DNA from: Coemansia sp. RSA 922
Lineage: Eukaryota; Kickxellomycota; Kickxellomycetes; Kickxellales; Kickxellaceae
NCBI GenBank assembly: GCA_027577415.1
Contig: JANBQS010000023.1
Span: 1-59,151 of the forward strand
Direction: 5' to 3'
Length of the DNA stretch: 59,151 nt
The position numbers and the translations under genes were made by a program. Below the pieces are notes generated by a model. It searched no databases and had not been told where the DNA came from. It saw nothing but the letters and a program-made list of their open reading frames with translations. Below are positions 1 through 9,340 of this stretch, one piece after another (the first letter of the stretch is position 1; each line of letters opens with the position of its first letter).

Positions 1-2652
1 GGCCGTCTACAAGCCAAGCACTTTCCTTGGATATTTGGGCCTAGTGAGAATCAGCCGCTGGACGTTGACGCCGCCCGCTCTTTGTTCCTTCAGCTTGCGC
101 AGAACATCAATTCCAAGATGAGTGCCGAGCGCGACTTGCTGGGTCAGTACCATGAAGACAAATCAGTTGAAGACATTGCCCTGGGCTTCCTTGAAGTGGC
201 CAACGAAACCATGTGTCGACCGATTCGAGCGTTAACCGAGGCCAAGGGCCACGATGTCCAGCAACATGACTTGGCCTGTTTCGGCGGTGCTGGCGGCCAG
301 CATGCCTGCGCAGTGGCAGATAACTTGGGAATTCGCCGCGTCTTTGTCCACCGGATGGCATCGGTGCTGTCTGCCTATGGACTGGCGCTAGCTGAGGTTG
401 TCCACGAGGAGCAAGCACCGGCAGCAGACGTGTGGTCTGCTATCACTCAGAGCACACTATCTTCTCGCTTGGACGAGCTTACCAAAGTGTGTCGGAGCAA
501 GCTTTATAGCCAGGGCTTTTCCGATGAGCAGATAAGGTTCGACCGCTTCTTGAACATGCGCTATGATGGCACAGATACCTCGATCATGGTTCCCGAGAGT
601 CCGAGCAGTGGGTTTGGCACGTCGTTTGAGGCTATGCACCACCAGGAGTTTGGCTTTGTGCTTCATGGGCGCGATATTGTTGTTGACGATCTGCGAGTAC
701 GCTCAATGGGCGCACAAACTGAGGTCAAGTATGGCCAAGTCCACGACGAATTGCAACAGCTACACGCAAACCCGATATCGTGTCCAGCCAGCCATCCAGC
801 ATTTGTCGAGAACGCGTCGGTGTACTTTAGAGGCGGGTTTCGCAAAGCCGCCATATTCAAGTTCGACTTGCTTGTCCCTGGCGACATAGTTGCAGGGCCA
901 GCAATCATACTGGACAGCAATAATACTGTTCTCGTTGAGCCCGAGTGGATGGCAACAGTGACATCGACACAGCTGGTGCTGGAACGCGATTCGACTAAAT
1001 CAGGAGTCGATGCTGAAAAGCAGAGCCGCCAGCGTATAACCACTGACCTGGACCCCATTCAGCTGTCGGTGTTCTCTCACCGCTTCATGGCCATCGCAGA
1101 GCAGATGGGGCGCACGCTTGAAAAGACGAGCACCAGTACCAATATTAAGGAGCGACTCGATTTCTCTTGCGCGCTATTTGATCCAGCTGGAAACCTTGTG
1201 GCCAACGCTCCGCATATCCCAGTTCACTTAGGCTCCATGTCGCATGCTGTTCAATTTCAACTCGATCGATTTGCCGGTGACCTGGTTGAGGGCGACGTAG
1301 TCTTGGCAAACCACCCGCAAGCTGGCGGCTCTCACCTTCCTGATATCACTATAATTACGCCCGTATTTAGGGATGGAGTTGCGATCTTCTTTGTTGCGTC
1401 TCGCGGCCACCACTCTGACATTGGCGGCATTTCGCCAGGAAGCATGCCGTCCACTTCCAAGGAGTTGTTTCAAGAAGGCGCGAGCAGCATGGGAATGAAG
1501 ATCGTCAAACAAGGCGTGTTTCAAGAGGCAGACGTCAGGCACTTTCTTCTAGAGGAACCGGCCAAGCATGCAGAGTGCACTGGCACACGCAACTACCGAG
1601 ATGTGGTCTCAGACCTCAAGGCGCAGATCGCCGCCAACCACCGAGGTATCACGCTGGTTCGTGCCCTGTGTCTTGAATACGGCCTGGATGTTGTCCAAGC
1701 ATACATGGCACATATACAGCGTACTGCCGAGGCTGCTGTACGCGCACTGCTAATAGATACGCGAAAGCGCCACGGCGGAAGTCGGTTGTGCGGCAGCGAC
1801 TCGATGGATGACGGCAGCAAGATAGTCCTAGCGGTGACCATTGACGAATACGGGAGCGCAGTGTTTGACTTTAGCGGCACATCGCCCGAGGTGTATGGAA
1901 ACATCAATGCGCCGCCGTCAGTCACATACAGCGCAATTATATACTGTCTGCGCTGCATGGTTCAGAGCGAACTGCCACTCAACCAGGGCTGCCTAGCGCC
2001 TGTGCGAGTGGTCATCCCAAAGTACTCGCTATTGTCACCCTCACCAAGCGCGGCTGTTGTTGGTGGCAACGTGCTTACCTCGCAGCGACTGTGTGATGTC
2101 ATCTTATCGACGTTTGGCGCAGCAGCAGCCTCGCAAGGGTGCATGAACAACCTCACATTTGGCATTCCAGCCACCGAAGCAGACGGATTGCGACAGGAGG
2201 GCTGGGGATACTACGAGACCATTGCCGGTGGCCATGGAGCTGGGCCGACCTGGGATGGACAGAGCGGCGTGCACACGCACATGACCAACACTCGCATCAC
2301 TGATCCAGAGATACTCGAGCGCAGGTATCCAGTTATTTTGCACCAGTTTTCGCTGCGCGAGAATACGGGTGGCAGGGGGCGCCATACGGGCGGCAGTGGC
2401 TGTGTGCGAGACATTGAGTTCCTCAAAGCAATGAGCGTGTCGCTGCTGACTGAAAGACGCGTGTTTTCACCTCCTGGTTTGGCTGGCGGTGAGCATGGAG
2501 CATGTGGCGTCAATCAGTGGAAGCGACGACTGTCGGGCACTGATGACGACTTCCAGATACTCAATCTCGGATCAAAGAACACGTTCTTTGTGAGCCCTGG
2601 AGACCACGTCGTTGTCATGACTCCCGGTGGTGGCGGCTACGGTGGCCTATAG
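1..2652 (+). CDS. OXP1: 5-oxoprolinase, C-terminal part (5' end outside window)
   Basis: The frame is open from base 1, so the start lies upstream. About 883 residues are visible, ending at a TAG. 5-Oxoprolinase hydrolyses 5-oxo-L-proline to glutamate with ATP, in the gamma-glutamyl (glutathione) cycle in the cytosol. The visible part begins with the family-typical segment FPWIFGPSENQPLD and contains the end of the hydantoinase A-like domain. It then has the complete hydantoinase B-like domain (from about residue 345), with NHPQAGGSHLPDIT, SRGHHSDIGG and the Gly-rich tail TPGGGGYGG. The fungal and animal enzymes are about 1,290 residues, so roughly the N-terminal third is missing from the window. 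I see no frameshift or intron in the visible part. Confidence 0.93.
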   Translation, partial: GRLQAKHFPWIFGPSENQPLDVDAARSLFLQLAQNINSKMSAERDLLGQYHEDKSVEDIALGFLEVANETMCRPIRALTEAKGHDVQQHDLACFGGAGGQHACAVADNLGIRRVFVHRMASVLSAYGLALAEVVHEEQAPAADVWSAITQSTLSSRLDELTKVCRSKLYSQGFSDEQIRFDRFLNMRYDGTDTSIMVPESPSSGFGTSFEAMHHQEFGFVLHGRDIVVDDLRVRSMGAQTEVKYGQVHDELQQLHANPISCPASHPAFVENASVYFRGGFRKAAIFKFDLLVPGDIVAGPAIILDSNNTVLVEPEWMATVTSTQLVLERDSTKSGVDAEKQSRQRITTDLDPIQLSVFSHRFMAIAEQMGRTLEKTSTSTNIKERLDFSCALFDPAGNLVANAPHIPVHLGSMSHAVQFQLDRFAGDLVEGDVVLANHPQAGGSHLPDITIITPVFRDGVAIFFVASRGHHSDIGGISPGSMPSTSKELFQEGASSMGMKIVKQGVFQEADVRHFLLEEPAKHAECTGTRNYRDVVSDLKAQIAANHRGITLVRALCLEYGLDVVQAYMAHIQRTAEAAVRALLIDTRKRHGGSRLCGSDSMDDGSKIVLAVTIDEYGSAVFDFSGTSPEVYGNINAPPSVTYSAIIYCLRCMVQSELPLNQGCLAPVRVVIPKYSLLSPSPSAAVVGGNVLTSQRLCDVILSTFGAAAASQGCMNNLTFGIPATEADGLRQEGWGYYETIAGGHGAGPTWDGQSGVHTHMTNTRITDPEILERRYPVILHQFSLRENTGGRGRHTGGSGCVRDIEFLKAMSVSLLTERRVFSPPGLAGGEHGACGVNQWKRRLSGTDDDFQILNLGSKNTFFVSPGDHVVVMTPGGGGYGGL

Positions 2653-2722
2653 TGAGAGCTTTATACACTAGTAAATTCCATTATATATCCGATATGTGAA
2701 GTAGAGTAGGAGATAAATTGCG

Positions 2723-3364
2723 CTAGCGAGGCGGCCGAATGCGACTTCCAGTTGCTGGTGGAATGGAGCTTCCTCGGCCATGCCCGCCTCGCGTACCAGT
2801 GGCTGTGCTGGATCTAGTTCCGGCAACAGAGCCACCGCGAGGCAGGCTGGGAGGTGGTGGGCGACGACCACGCGCAAGGCCAGGACGAGTAGGCGGCTGT
2901 CTCGCCGATGCGTCGTTTGCAGCAGCTGTAGCAGCGGCAAGCTCGGCCCTTTTTCTCTCGCGCTCCTTTGCTTCTGCTCTTTCTTGGTCCCGTTTTTGCT
3001 CAGCGTCGCGGATCTTGCGCTCGGCCTCCTCCTGCCGTTGTAGATCGCGCTGAACAAGGTCGCCAAGCTTTGCAGAGTCCATTCTCCCACCATGCCAGTC
3101 CCCGCTTGACAAGAACGCTTGGTTGTGCGCCGTTTGCGACAGTATGCGTACCCAAATGTCTAGCAATTGCGTAGTTTGGCTCACGTTGCTGTTAAAGTAC
3201 TTCAATTGGTGCTGCACATTCTCAATGCCCTGGTTCATTTTCCCCAGCGCTCGCCTCACTCGCCGGAGCTCCTCCAGCTCGACGTCGACGTCGCCTTCGC
3301 CCCTGCTCTCCGGCATTTCTTCTCCGACCCGATTGCCAGACTCGATTTCGGCTGATGCATCCAT
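2723..3364 (-). CDS. DUO1: DASH complex subunit Duo1
   Basis: A 213-residue protein is predicted from the ATG at 3364. An ATG further upstream in the same frame would add a hydrophobic, AT-rich leader that looks like 5' UTR. The Duo1 signature lies at about residues 30-95: a helical segment with RRALGKMNQGIENVQ followed by LDIWVRILSQTAHNQ. A charged coiled coil (Glu/Arg/Lys-rich, about 100-135) and a Gly/Arg/Pro-rich basic tail follow. In the family, Duo1 is part of the fungal DASH/Dam1 ring, which couples kinetochores to microtubule plus ends. The basic disordered tail fits microtubule contact, which is inference. The 3' end lies about 70 bp from the convergent 5-oxoprolinase stop. Confidence 0.85.
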   Translation of the reverse strand: MDASAEIESGNRVGEEMPESRGEGDVDVELEELRRVRRALGKMNQGIENVQHQLKYFNSNVSQTTQLLDIWVRILSQTAHNQAFLSSGDWHGGRMDSAKLGDLVQRDLQRQEEAERKIRDAEQKRDQERAEAKERERKRAELAAATAAANDASARQPPTRPGLARGRRPPPPSLPRGGSVAGTRSSTATGTRGGHGRGSSIPPATGSRIRPPR

Positions 3365-3483
3365 TTCAAGTGCCCTCGTATATGCTTTAGTTGGTAGAAA
3401 AATATTGAAGATAAAATAGAAAAAATAAAATAAAGATAAACAGAAGTAAGAGCGAGTGCAACCAGAAAAGGGTGCCAAATCGA

Positions 3484-6165
3484 CTAGTCCGCCATCATCT
3501 GATCACCGTCCTCCTTGGCATCCACTTGGAAAACAAAGTCGCTGTCGACGCCGTCAATGTGTGAAATGCTGACTAGGCTGTGGGGCTTGAGCGTGCCACG
3601 GATGATCTCCTTGGATAGAGCCGTGACGAGGTGCTTTTCCAAGAAGCGCTTGATCGGACGAGCTCCATAGAGCGGGTCGTAGCTCTCCTTTAGTACATGG
3701 TCAACAGCAGCATCATCCATGGCAAGGGTGATGGAGCGATCTTCCAGACGGCTAGTGATCTGTGCGAGCTGCAAGTGAACGACGTTCTTCAGGCTCTCGT
3801 AGCCCAGGCTATTAAAGACGACAATCTCATCCAGTCTGTTCAGCAGCTCTGGGCGCAGGGTGTACTTGAGATCGTTCATGACAGAGCTGCGCACGCTTTC
3901 GGGCAGCTCGCCAGCGCTCTTGTAGTCGATGGTGCTCTCAGAGGTGTAGCGAAGAATCTTGTCCTGACCAATGTTTGAAGTAAGGATAATGACGCACTGC
4001 GTAAAGTCCACTACGCGGCCCTGACCATCGGTGAGGCGGCCATCGTCCAGCAATTGCAGCAAAATGTTGAGGACGTTGGGGTGGGCCTTTTCAATTTCGT
4101 CAAAGAGTATAACGGCGTATGGACGCTTACGCACAATCTCCGTCAGTTGCCCGCCTTCGTCGTAGCCAATGTACCCTGGTGCCGCACCAATGATGCGTGA
4201 GACCGAGTGCTGCTCCATGTACTCGGACATATCCAGTCGAACCATGTAGCGCTCGTTGTCGAAGAGCTCGCGCGCCAATGCCTTTGCCAACTCGGTCTTG
4301 CCTGTGCCGGTGGGGCCCAAGAAAAGAAACGAGCCAGTTGGTTGGTTCCTACGGGACATGCCTGCCCGCGAGCGCAGGATAGCATCAGCCACGGCCTCAA
4401 TTGCTTGGTCTTGGCCAACGACTGACTGTTTTAGCCGGTCGCCCAGCGACATTAGCCGATCGACCTCTGACTGAGTCAGCCGCTGAACGGGAATGCCAGT
4501 CCACCTTGCAATGACCTCGGCTATTTGGTCAGGACCGACGACAGCGCTCAGCATCTCTTGATTCAGCTCGCCGCTAGCGACCATCTCCTCGTGCTTGGCT
4601 TGCTTCGCCTTTAGCTCGCTGATCTTGCTCCTTAGCTCAGGAATGGCGTAGTACTCGAGGTCCGCTGTCTTTTCGAGGTCCTGGCGCCGAAGAGCCTCCT
4701 CTGCCTTTTGACGCAAGACGTCCAGCTTTTGGTTGGCATCGCGAATCTGGTCCAGCAGGCCCTTCTCTTGCTCGTAGCGCAGCTTTAGCGGCTGGAGCTC
4801 CTCGTTAAGATGAGATATCTCTTGGCCGATCATCTCCAGGCGTCGCTTGGAGACGTCGTCCTTCTCCTTTTGCAGCGCCGTGCGCTCAATCTCGAGCTGC
4901 AAGATCCGACGCTCCAGATGGTCTATCTGCTCGGGCTGCGAGTCGAGCTGTACGCGCGTCCAAGCCATTGCCTCGTCGATTACGTCCAGCGCTTTGTCTG
5001 GCAGCCGCCGATTGGTCACATAGCGGTCAGAGAGCTGGGCGGCCAGCACTAATGCCGAGTCTAGCACCTTGACTCCGTGGTGGTTTTCATACCGCTCCTT
5101 GAGGCCTCGCAAGATTGAAACTGTGTCCTGTACTGTGGGCTCGCTCACATTGATCTTTTGGAACCGGCGCTCAAACGCAGCGTCCTTCTCGACGTATTTT
5201 TGATACTCGTCATCCGTGGTGGCGCCGATAACACGGATTTCGCCACGCGCTAGCATGGGCTTGAGCAAATTCGCTGCATCCATGGCGCCGTCGGCCTTGC
5301 CAGCGCCCAATACCAAATGTATCTCGTCAATAAACAGGATAGCGCCGCCCTCGCATTCGGTGACCTCCTTCAGAACAGCCTTTAGGCGCTCCTCAAACTC
5401 GCCCCGGTACTTGGCGCCCGCAACAAGTGCTCCCATGTCAAGAGAAAACAAGTGAGTGCGCAGCGTCTCAGGGACATCATTGGCGACGATGCGCTGGGCC
5501 AGCCCCTCGACGATGGCCGTCTTGCCCGTCCCAGGCGGTCCAGCCAATATGGGATTGCTCTTGTTACGGCGGCAAAGAACACGGATCACTTGTCGGGTCT
5601 CTTCGTCGCGCCCGATAATAGGATCGATCTTGCCACTCTCCACTAGCTTGATCATATCCAGGGCGTACTTGTTCAGCGCGTCAAAGCTCTCTTCGGCGTT
5701 CCCAGATGTCACCTTCTTTGACCCACGCACTGCCTTAATGGTCTCGCGGAACTTGTTAGTGTCAATCCCTGCGGCTCGCAACGTCTCTGCAGTCGAGCTC
5801 TCGTACGACATGGCCATCAGGAACGTGTCAACCGCAATTAGTGAATCGCCCATTGACTGCATCTCCTTCTTGGCCTGAGTGAGTATTTCGAACATGCCAC
5901 GAGCCATGCTAGGATTAGGCGGGGCTGGGCTTTGGGATGGCAGCTTGACAACTGCGCGTTGGATGGAGCGCTCCAGCTCGACTGGCTGTACGCCCAGCTT
6001 GTCAGCAATCCGCTTGAGGTAGCCGTCATCTTGCTCCCAGAGAGCGAGCAGCATGTGTGCCGGATACATCTCTGCGTTGCTGTTCTCGACCGCCTTCTCT
6101 AGCGCCGACTTTATGCCCTTGAGCATCTTCTCGGTGTACTCATCGGGGCTAAACGACATGGACAT
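3484..6165 (-). CDS. HSP104: Hsp104/ClpB-type AAA+ disaggregase
   Basis: An 893-residue protein is predicted from the ATG at 6165; the frame continues upstream but reads like 5' UTR. Domain order is an N-terminal Clp repeat domain (about 1-150), AAA-1 with Walker A GPPGTGKT and Walker B ILFIDEIH, the middle coiled-coil domain (about 400-530), AAA-2 with Walker [10 protein letters not shown] and [10 protein letters not shown], and the ClpB C-terminal domain. Hsp104 works with Hsp70/Hsp40 to pull proteins out of aggregates using ATP. The full N domain and the lack of a mitochondrial presequence favour cytosolic Hsp104 over mitochondrial Hsp78. A heat-shock element sits about 150 bp upstream of the start. 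The gene is divergent from the RhoGAP gene. All catalytic motifs look intact. Confidence 0.93.
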   Translation of the reverse strand: MSMSFSPDEYTEKMLKGIKSALEKAVENSNAEMYPAHMLLALWEQDDGYLKRIADKLGVQPVELERSIQRAVVKLPSQSPAPPNPSMARGMFEILTQAKKEMQSMGDSLIAVDTFLMAMSYESSTAETLRAAGIDTNKFRETIKAVRGSKKVTSGNAEESFDALNKYALDMIKLVESGKIDPIIGRDEETRQVIRVLCRRNKSNPILAGPPGTGKTAIVEGLAQRIVANDVPETLRTHLFSLDMGALVAGAKYRGEFEERLKAVLKEVTECEGGAILFIDEIHLVLGAGKADGAMDAANLLKPMLARGEIRVIGATTDDEYQKYVEKDAAFERRFQKINVSEPTVQDTVSILRGLKERYENHHGVKVLDSALVLAAQLSDRYVTNRRLPDKALDVIDEAMAWTRVQLDSQPEQIDHLERRILQLEIERTALQKEKDDVSKRRLEMIGQEISHLNEELQPLKLRYEQEKGLLDQIRDANQKLDVLRQKAEEALRRQDLEKTADLEYYAIPELRSKISELKAKQAKHEEMVASGELNQEMLSAVVGPDQIAEVIARWTGIPVQRLTQSEVDRLMSLGDRLKQSVVGQDQAIEAVADAILRSRAGMSRRNQPTGSFLFLGPTGTGKTELAKALARELFDNERYMVRLDMSEYMEQHSVSRIIGAAPGYIGYDEGGQLTEIVRKRPYAVILFDEIEKAHPNVLNILLQLLDDGRLTDGQGRVVDFTQCVIILTSNIGQDKILRYTSESTIDYKSAGELPESVRSSVMNDLKYTLRPELLNRLDEIVVFNSLGYESLKNVVHLQLAQITSRLEDRSITLAMDDAAVDHVLKESYDPLYGARPIKRFLEKHLVTALSKEIIRGTLKPHSLVSISHIDGVDSDFVFQVDAKEDGDQMMAD

Positions 6166-6537
6166 GGTAGCTTGGTAAATAAAATAAAAAAAAGTATAAA
6201 GGAGTATGTGTGTGTGTGTGTTGGTAGACGTAGAATAGTAATCAAATGGTGTGGAAAGAAGAGAAAGTGCAAGGTGTAGTGAGCGCCGCCGATGCCTATT
6301 TGTATCGCCTTTGAGTGTTCTGGAAATGTCTAGAACGTCCCATGCTTTTAAAGACGGTGATGTCACACATTGCTTGCGACTCGCCGTGAACCGAGTCGTC
6401 ATGCACATGACCACACCAAAGAAAAACTGTATCAACATCCATGTGCAAGTTCCTTCGTAATCTCCTCTCTACTTTTTTATTTTCATTATTACGCAATCTG
6501 CAACGTGTCGCCCATCTAATATCAATTTTGCGTCACG
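6166..6537. promoter_or_regulatory. Divergent promoter between HSP104 and the RhoGAP gene
   Basis: This 372-bp spacer separates two divergent starts. It contains a (TG)n tract near 6207-6222 and an HSF site at 6318-6335 (separate entry). No gene is visible in it. Confidence 0.6.
6318..6335 (-). promoter_or_regulatory. Heat-shock element (HSF binding site)
   Basis: Alternating 5-bp units are readable as TTCnn GAAnn gTCnn GAA: TTC at 6318, GAA at 6323, GTC at 6328 (one mismatch from TTC) and GAA at 6333. This matches the nTTCnnGAAn arrangement bound by trimeric HSF. It lies about 155 bp upstream of the HSP104 ATG, which is the expected target. Confidence 0.7.
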
Positions 6538-8352
6538 ATGAACCCTGGAAATGGCTTTGCGGACTTTGCCAAAAAGTTTAACCAATTTGGCAACCAGCTG
6601 GGCAACAACTTTAAGCGTGTATTTAACGAGGGACCTGCCGCTCCGCGCCCTGTATCATCGTCAGACGATGTTTTAGGACTGGCGGCAGAGGCCTTCCGTG
6701 AGGCTACAATCGAGGGTAACGATGGCGGCGAGCTAGCAACATATGTCAATGAAAAGCTGGTATGCGAGGCAGGCGTGGACTACGACAGTCGGCCAATGCT
6801 GGTGTTTTCCGCGTGCAGGCTGCTCAACCCCGACGTGGTTGACTATGACAGACTGCTGAATCTTATTCTGTTCCGGCTGGAGGACTTTGTTGAGAGCGAC
6901 TACACGATAGTCCTCTTTGCAGCTAACGCGCGCTACAAACCCACAGTCAAGTGGATGTACACGGCGTACCGGCGCCTGGGGCGCAAGTACAAGAAGAACC
7001 TCAAGGCCCTCTATATTGTTCACCCGTCAAAGTGGGTGCAGATATTAATGACAGCGATGAACGCCGTGCTCAGTCCAAAGTTTGCGCGCAAGGTCCAGTG
7101 GATAGATACGCTTTCGGAGTTGGCGCAATTTGTGCCTATCGACCAGATCAACATCCCGCCAGAGGTGTACCAGTTCAACGCAACCAAAGAGGCCGAGATC
7201 AAGATTCCTTCTCACACGGGGCCATCAAGCCGCTTCTTTGGCGTGCCACTTGAGCAGCTCATGGGCATGCATGGCGAGCTGGGACTGCCGCCACCCGTGG
7301 CAGACGCAGTGGACTATCTCTACACACACGCACTGAGCGTCCAGGACTTGTTCCGCCGCTCGCCACCATCGACAACACTGCAAAAGGTGCGCAATCAGTA
7401 CGAAGCCGAGGGCCATATCTCAGTGACTTATGCTGTATGGGGAGAGCATGTAGCTGCAGCCATTCTAAAGACATGGTGCCGTGAGCTTCCACAGCCGATC
7501 ATTCCTGCGCATTACTATGAGCTTATCCGCCAAATGCCCGACCCTGAATTGCAACCCGAACAGAGCGCTGCGTACGTGCGTGATGTTGTTTTACCAGCTC
7601 TATCTGACCCGCCATGCGTAGCGCTGCTGCTGGCAGCGCTTTTTGGACTGCTGCGAGCGATTTCTGACCATTCAGGCGGAAACAACATGACCTCAGGAAG
7701 GCTTGCCACGGCATGGGCGCCAAATTTTGTGCGCTCGTCACAGCCAGACGTCGACATCTCAATGTGCTCGGTGACTCGGTTTTCGCAGACGCCTGCAATG
7801 GGCCTCAGGGGACATATAGGCGGTGGAAGCTCCGATAACGACGACGATAGCAATGTCAGCGAAGACGAGGACGTACTAGACCTGGCAGAACCGGATAATG
7901 AGAATCGGCCCAACATAGTGACTTTGGCAAAGTTGATGATCGACCAGTACCAGACAGTATTTAAACCTACGCTAGAGGCGGCCGAAGCCATGACTAGACA
8001 GCAGGCACGCAAGGCTTCTGCGCCGCCGCTCAAGCCACCACGTCGCAACCAGCCGACGGACGATGCTCCAATTGCTATCGTGGCGGGCTCTGGGTTAGTG
8101 CAAGCAAGCGATGAAGACATTGCAGCTCTGGTCGCAGAGATGGACAAGGCCGACTTGACATTGGAAGTGGTAGACAATGCCAAGTCGTCCAATTTGGCAA
8201 AGCCGGTAACTGCCGATGACATCACACGACGCCTCCAAGCTGAGCAGGAGGCTGCGATCAGAAGCGCAGAAGAGCAGGGTGCGTTATCCACTGTCGACGG
8301 CGACAACCAGGCTGCAAGCGAGGATATTGTCATTGTTAGCGACTTTGTTTGA
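6538..8352 (+). CDS. CRAL-TRIO/BCH and RhoGAP domain protein (p50RhoGAP/Ecm25 type)
   Basis: A 604-residue, intronless protein. Residues about 85-205 form a CRAL-TRIO (Sec14/BCH) lipid- or GTPase-binding domain, with the typical stretch KNLKALYIVHPSKWVQ. Residues about 234-440 form a RhoGAP domain beginning FFGVPLEQL, with the arginine finger in LFRRSP (Arg273/274) and a later WAPNFVRS motif. The C-terminal 160 residues are acidic and disordered, with a proline-rich patch (PPLKPPRR) that could bind SH3 domains. In the family this domain pair is found in ARHGAP1 and BNIP-2-like proteins, which stimulate GTP hydrolysis by Cdc42/Rho and act in polarity and membrane traffic. Which GTPase is targeted cannot be read from sequence. 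Confidence 0.88.
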   Translation: MNPGNGFADFAKKFNQFGNQLGNNFKRVFNEGPAAPRPVSSSDDVLGLAAEAFREATIEGNDGGELATYVNEKLVCEAGVDYDSRPMLVFSACRLLNPDVVDYDRLLNLILFRLEDFVESDYTIVLFAANARYKPTVKWMYTAYRRLGRKYKKNLKALYIVHPSKWVQILMTAMNAVLSPKFARKVQWIDTLSELAQFVPIDQINIPPEVYQFNATKEAEIKIPSHTGPSSRFFGVPLEQLMGMHGELGLPPPVADAVDYLYTHALSVQDLFRRSPPSTTLQKVRNQYEAEGHISVTYAVWGEHVAAAILKTWCRELPQPIIPAHYYELIRQMPDPELQPEQSAAYVRDVVLPALSDPPCVALLLAALFGLLRAISDHSGGNNMTSGRLATAWAPNFVRSSQPDVDISMCSVTRFSQTPAMGLRGHIGGGSSDNDDDSNVSEDEDVLDLAEPDNENRPNIVTLAKLMIDQYQTVFKPTLEAAEAMTRQQARKASAPPLKPPRRNQPTDDAPIAIVAGSGLVQASDEDIAALVAEMDKADLTLEVVDNAKSSNLAKPVTADDITRRLQAEQEAAIRSAEEQGALSTVDGDNQAASEDIVIVSDFV

Positions 8353-9340
8353 GCACGGCGTTAGCCTACGGGCTATTAATGAATTGATACCTTTGCTATG
8401 TTGTATGGGGAACATATATATGCATGCATTCATGCAACTTGCATCTGTCTGTGGACTGTTGAACAGAGCAGAACCGCCCAATAGCGGCTGATGCTGACGA
8501 AGCGCATCTGCTGGCCGCTACTGCGAATTGGAAATGGGGAGGCGCCACTATGGCTGGGGAGGGACCAGGCTCGGGCTGGGCTTAAACCAGATCTCGGGAG
8601 AAGCAGACCATGTGCGGCTGATGGGACCGTCGCACTAAGCTCAAAGGGGGAAATCCACACGTGGCACGCATACAAAGCATAAATGTAAAAGGCGATCATC
8701 ATCCGGTGGTCCCGCTGTTCCTGTTTTTTTTGTGTACTGTCCTCCTTGCTGTTGCGGTCCAAAAGACGCCCTTCTTTCTGTCTATCAAATTTTGAGATTT
8801 CTTATATTTCTATACTATCCGTAATCTTTTTGTGTTGCCAGCTTGACTCTTTAGCTCTCTGCTAGCACTAGTGGCACCCCCGACAAGCCTGCCACAGGCA
8901 CAAACGACGACGGCCTGCAGCCACCAACCCTTTACAGGTACGTACGTACTCGCCATTGGATCTGGGCACACATATGCGCAAAACAGCCACAATAGCAACA
9001 GCTGCGGGTGGCGGCGTCAATGCTAGCAAGAGAGTGAGGGAGACACGCACCACACCCAACGATGCTGTCGCCTCCCCACTTTCTCTGGCAATGGCCGACA
9101 ACGCGCCTGGACAAGTACCGTAGCCACACAAGTGCTTTTTAGTCTCCCCCTCGGCATTCAGAAGCACGCTGACTTCCTAGCGGACCTTTTCCCTTTCTGC
9201 TACACTCTGTCGTCTCTTTAAACTAACCCTCTTTACTTGCATCTAGTATCTGTCCGCTGAACCACTTAGCACAGCCGACGCTGCCACAGCAACACTCCAC
9301 TCGGTACGCCTAGTCACACCTTATCTTTGAGCACGGCGTG
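8353..9340. other. Intergenic region, no gene seen
   Basis: About 990 bp between the RhoGAP gene and the Ser-rich orphan. Small open frames on both strands show no recognisable protein features. A GTACGTACGTACT stretch after a TTTACAG near 8930-8950 could be a splice donor for a 5' UTR intron of the downstream gene. No tRNA or repeat was recognised. Confidence 0.4.

Noticed and set aside
2739..3053. Plus-strand open frames opposite DUO1
   Set aside because: Mirror of a biased coding sequence (Gly/Arg/Pro tail and coiled coil) on the minus strand; no recognisable protein.
6207..6222. (TG)n tract as Z-DNA or regulatory element
   Set aside because: Short microsatellite common in fungal promoters; no evidence of function.
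7515..8333. 272-codon minus-strand frame within the RhoGAP gene
   Set aside because: Lies entirely antisense to a clear RhoGAP/disordered tail; Ser/Ala-rich shadow with no motif.
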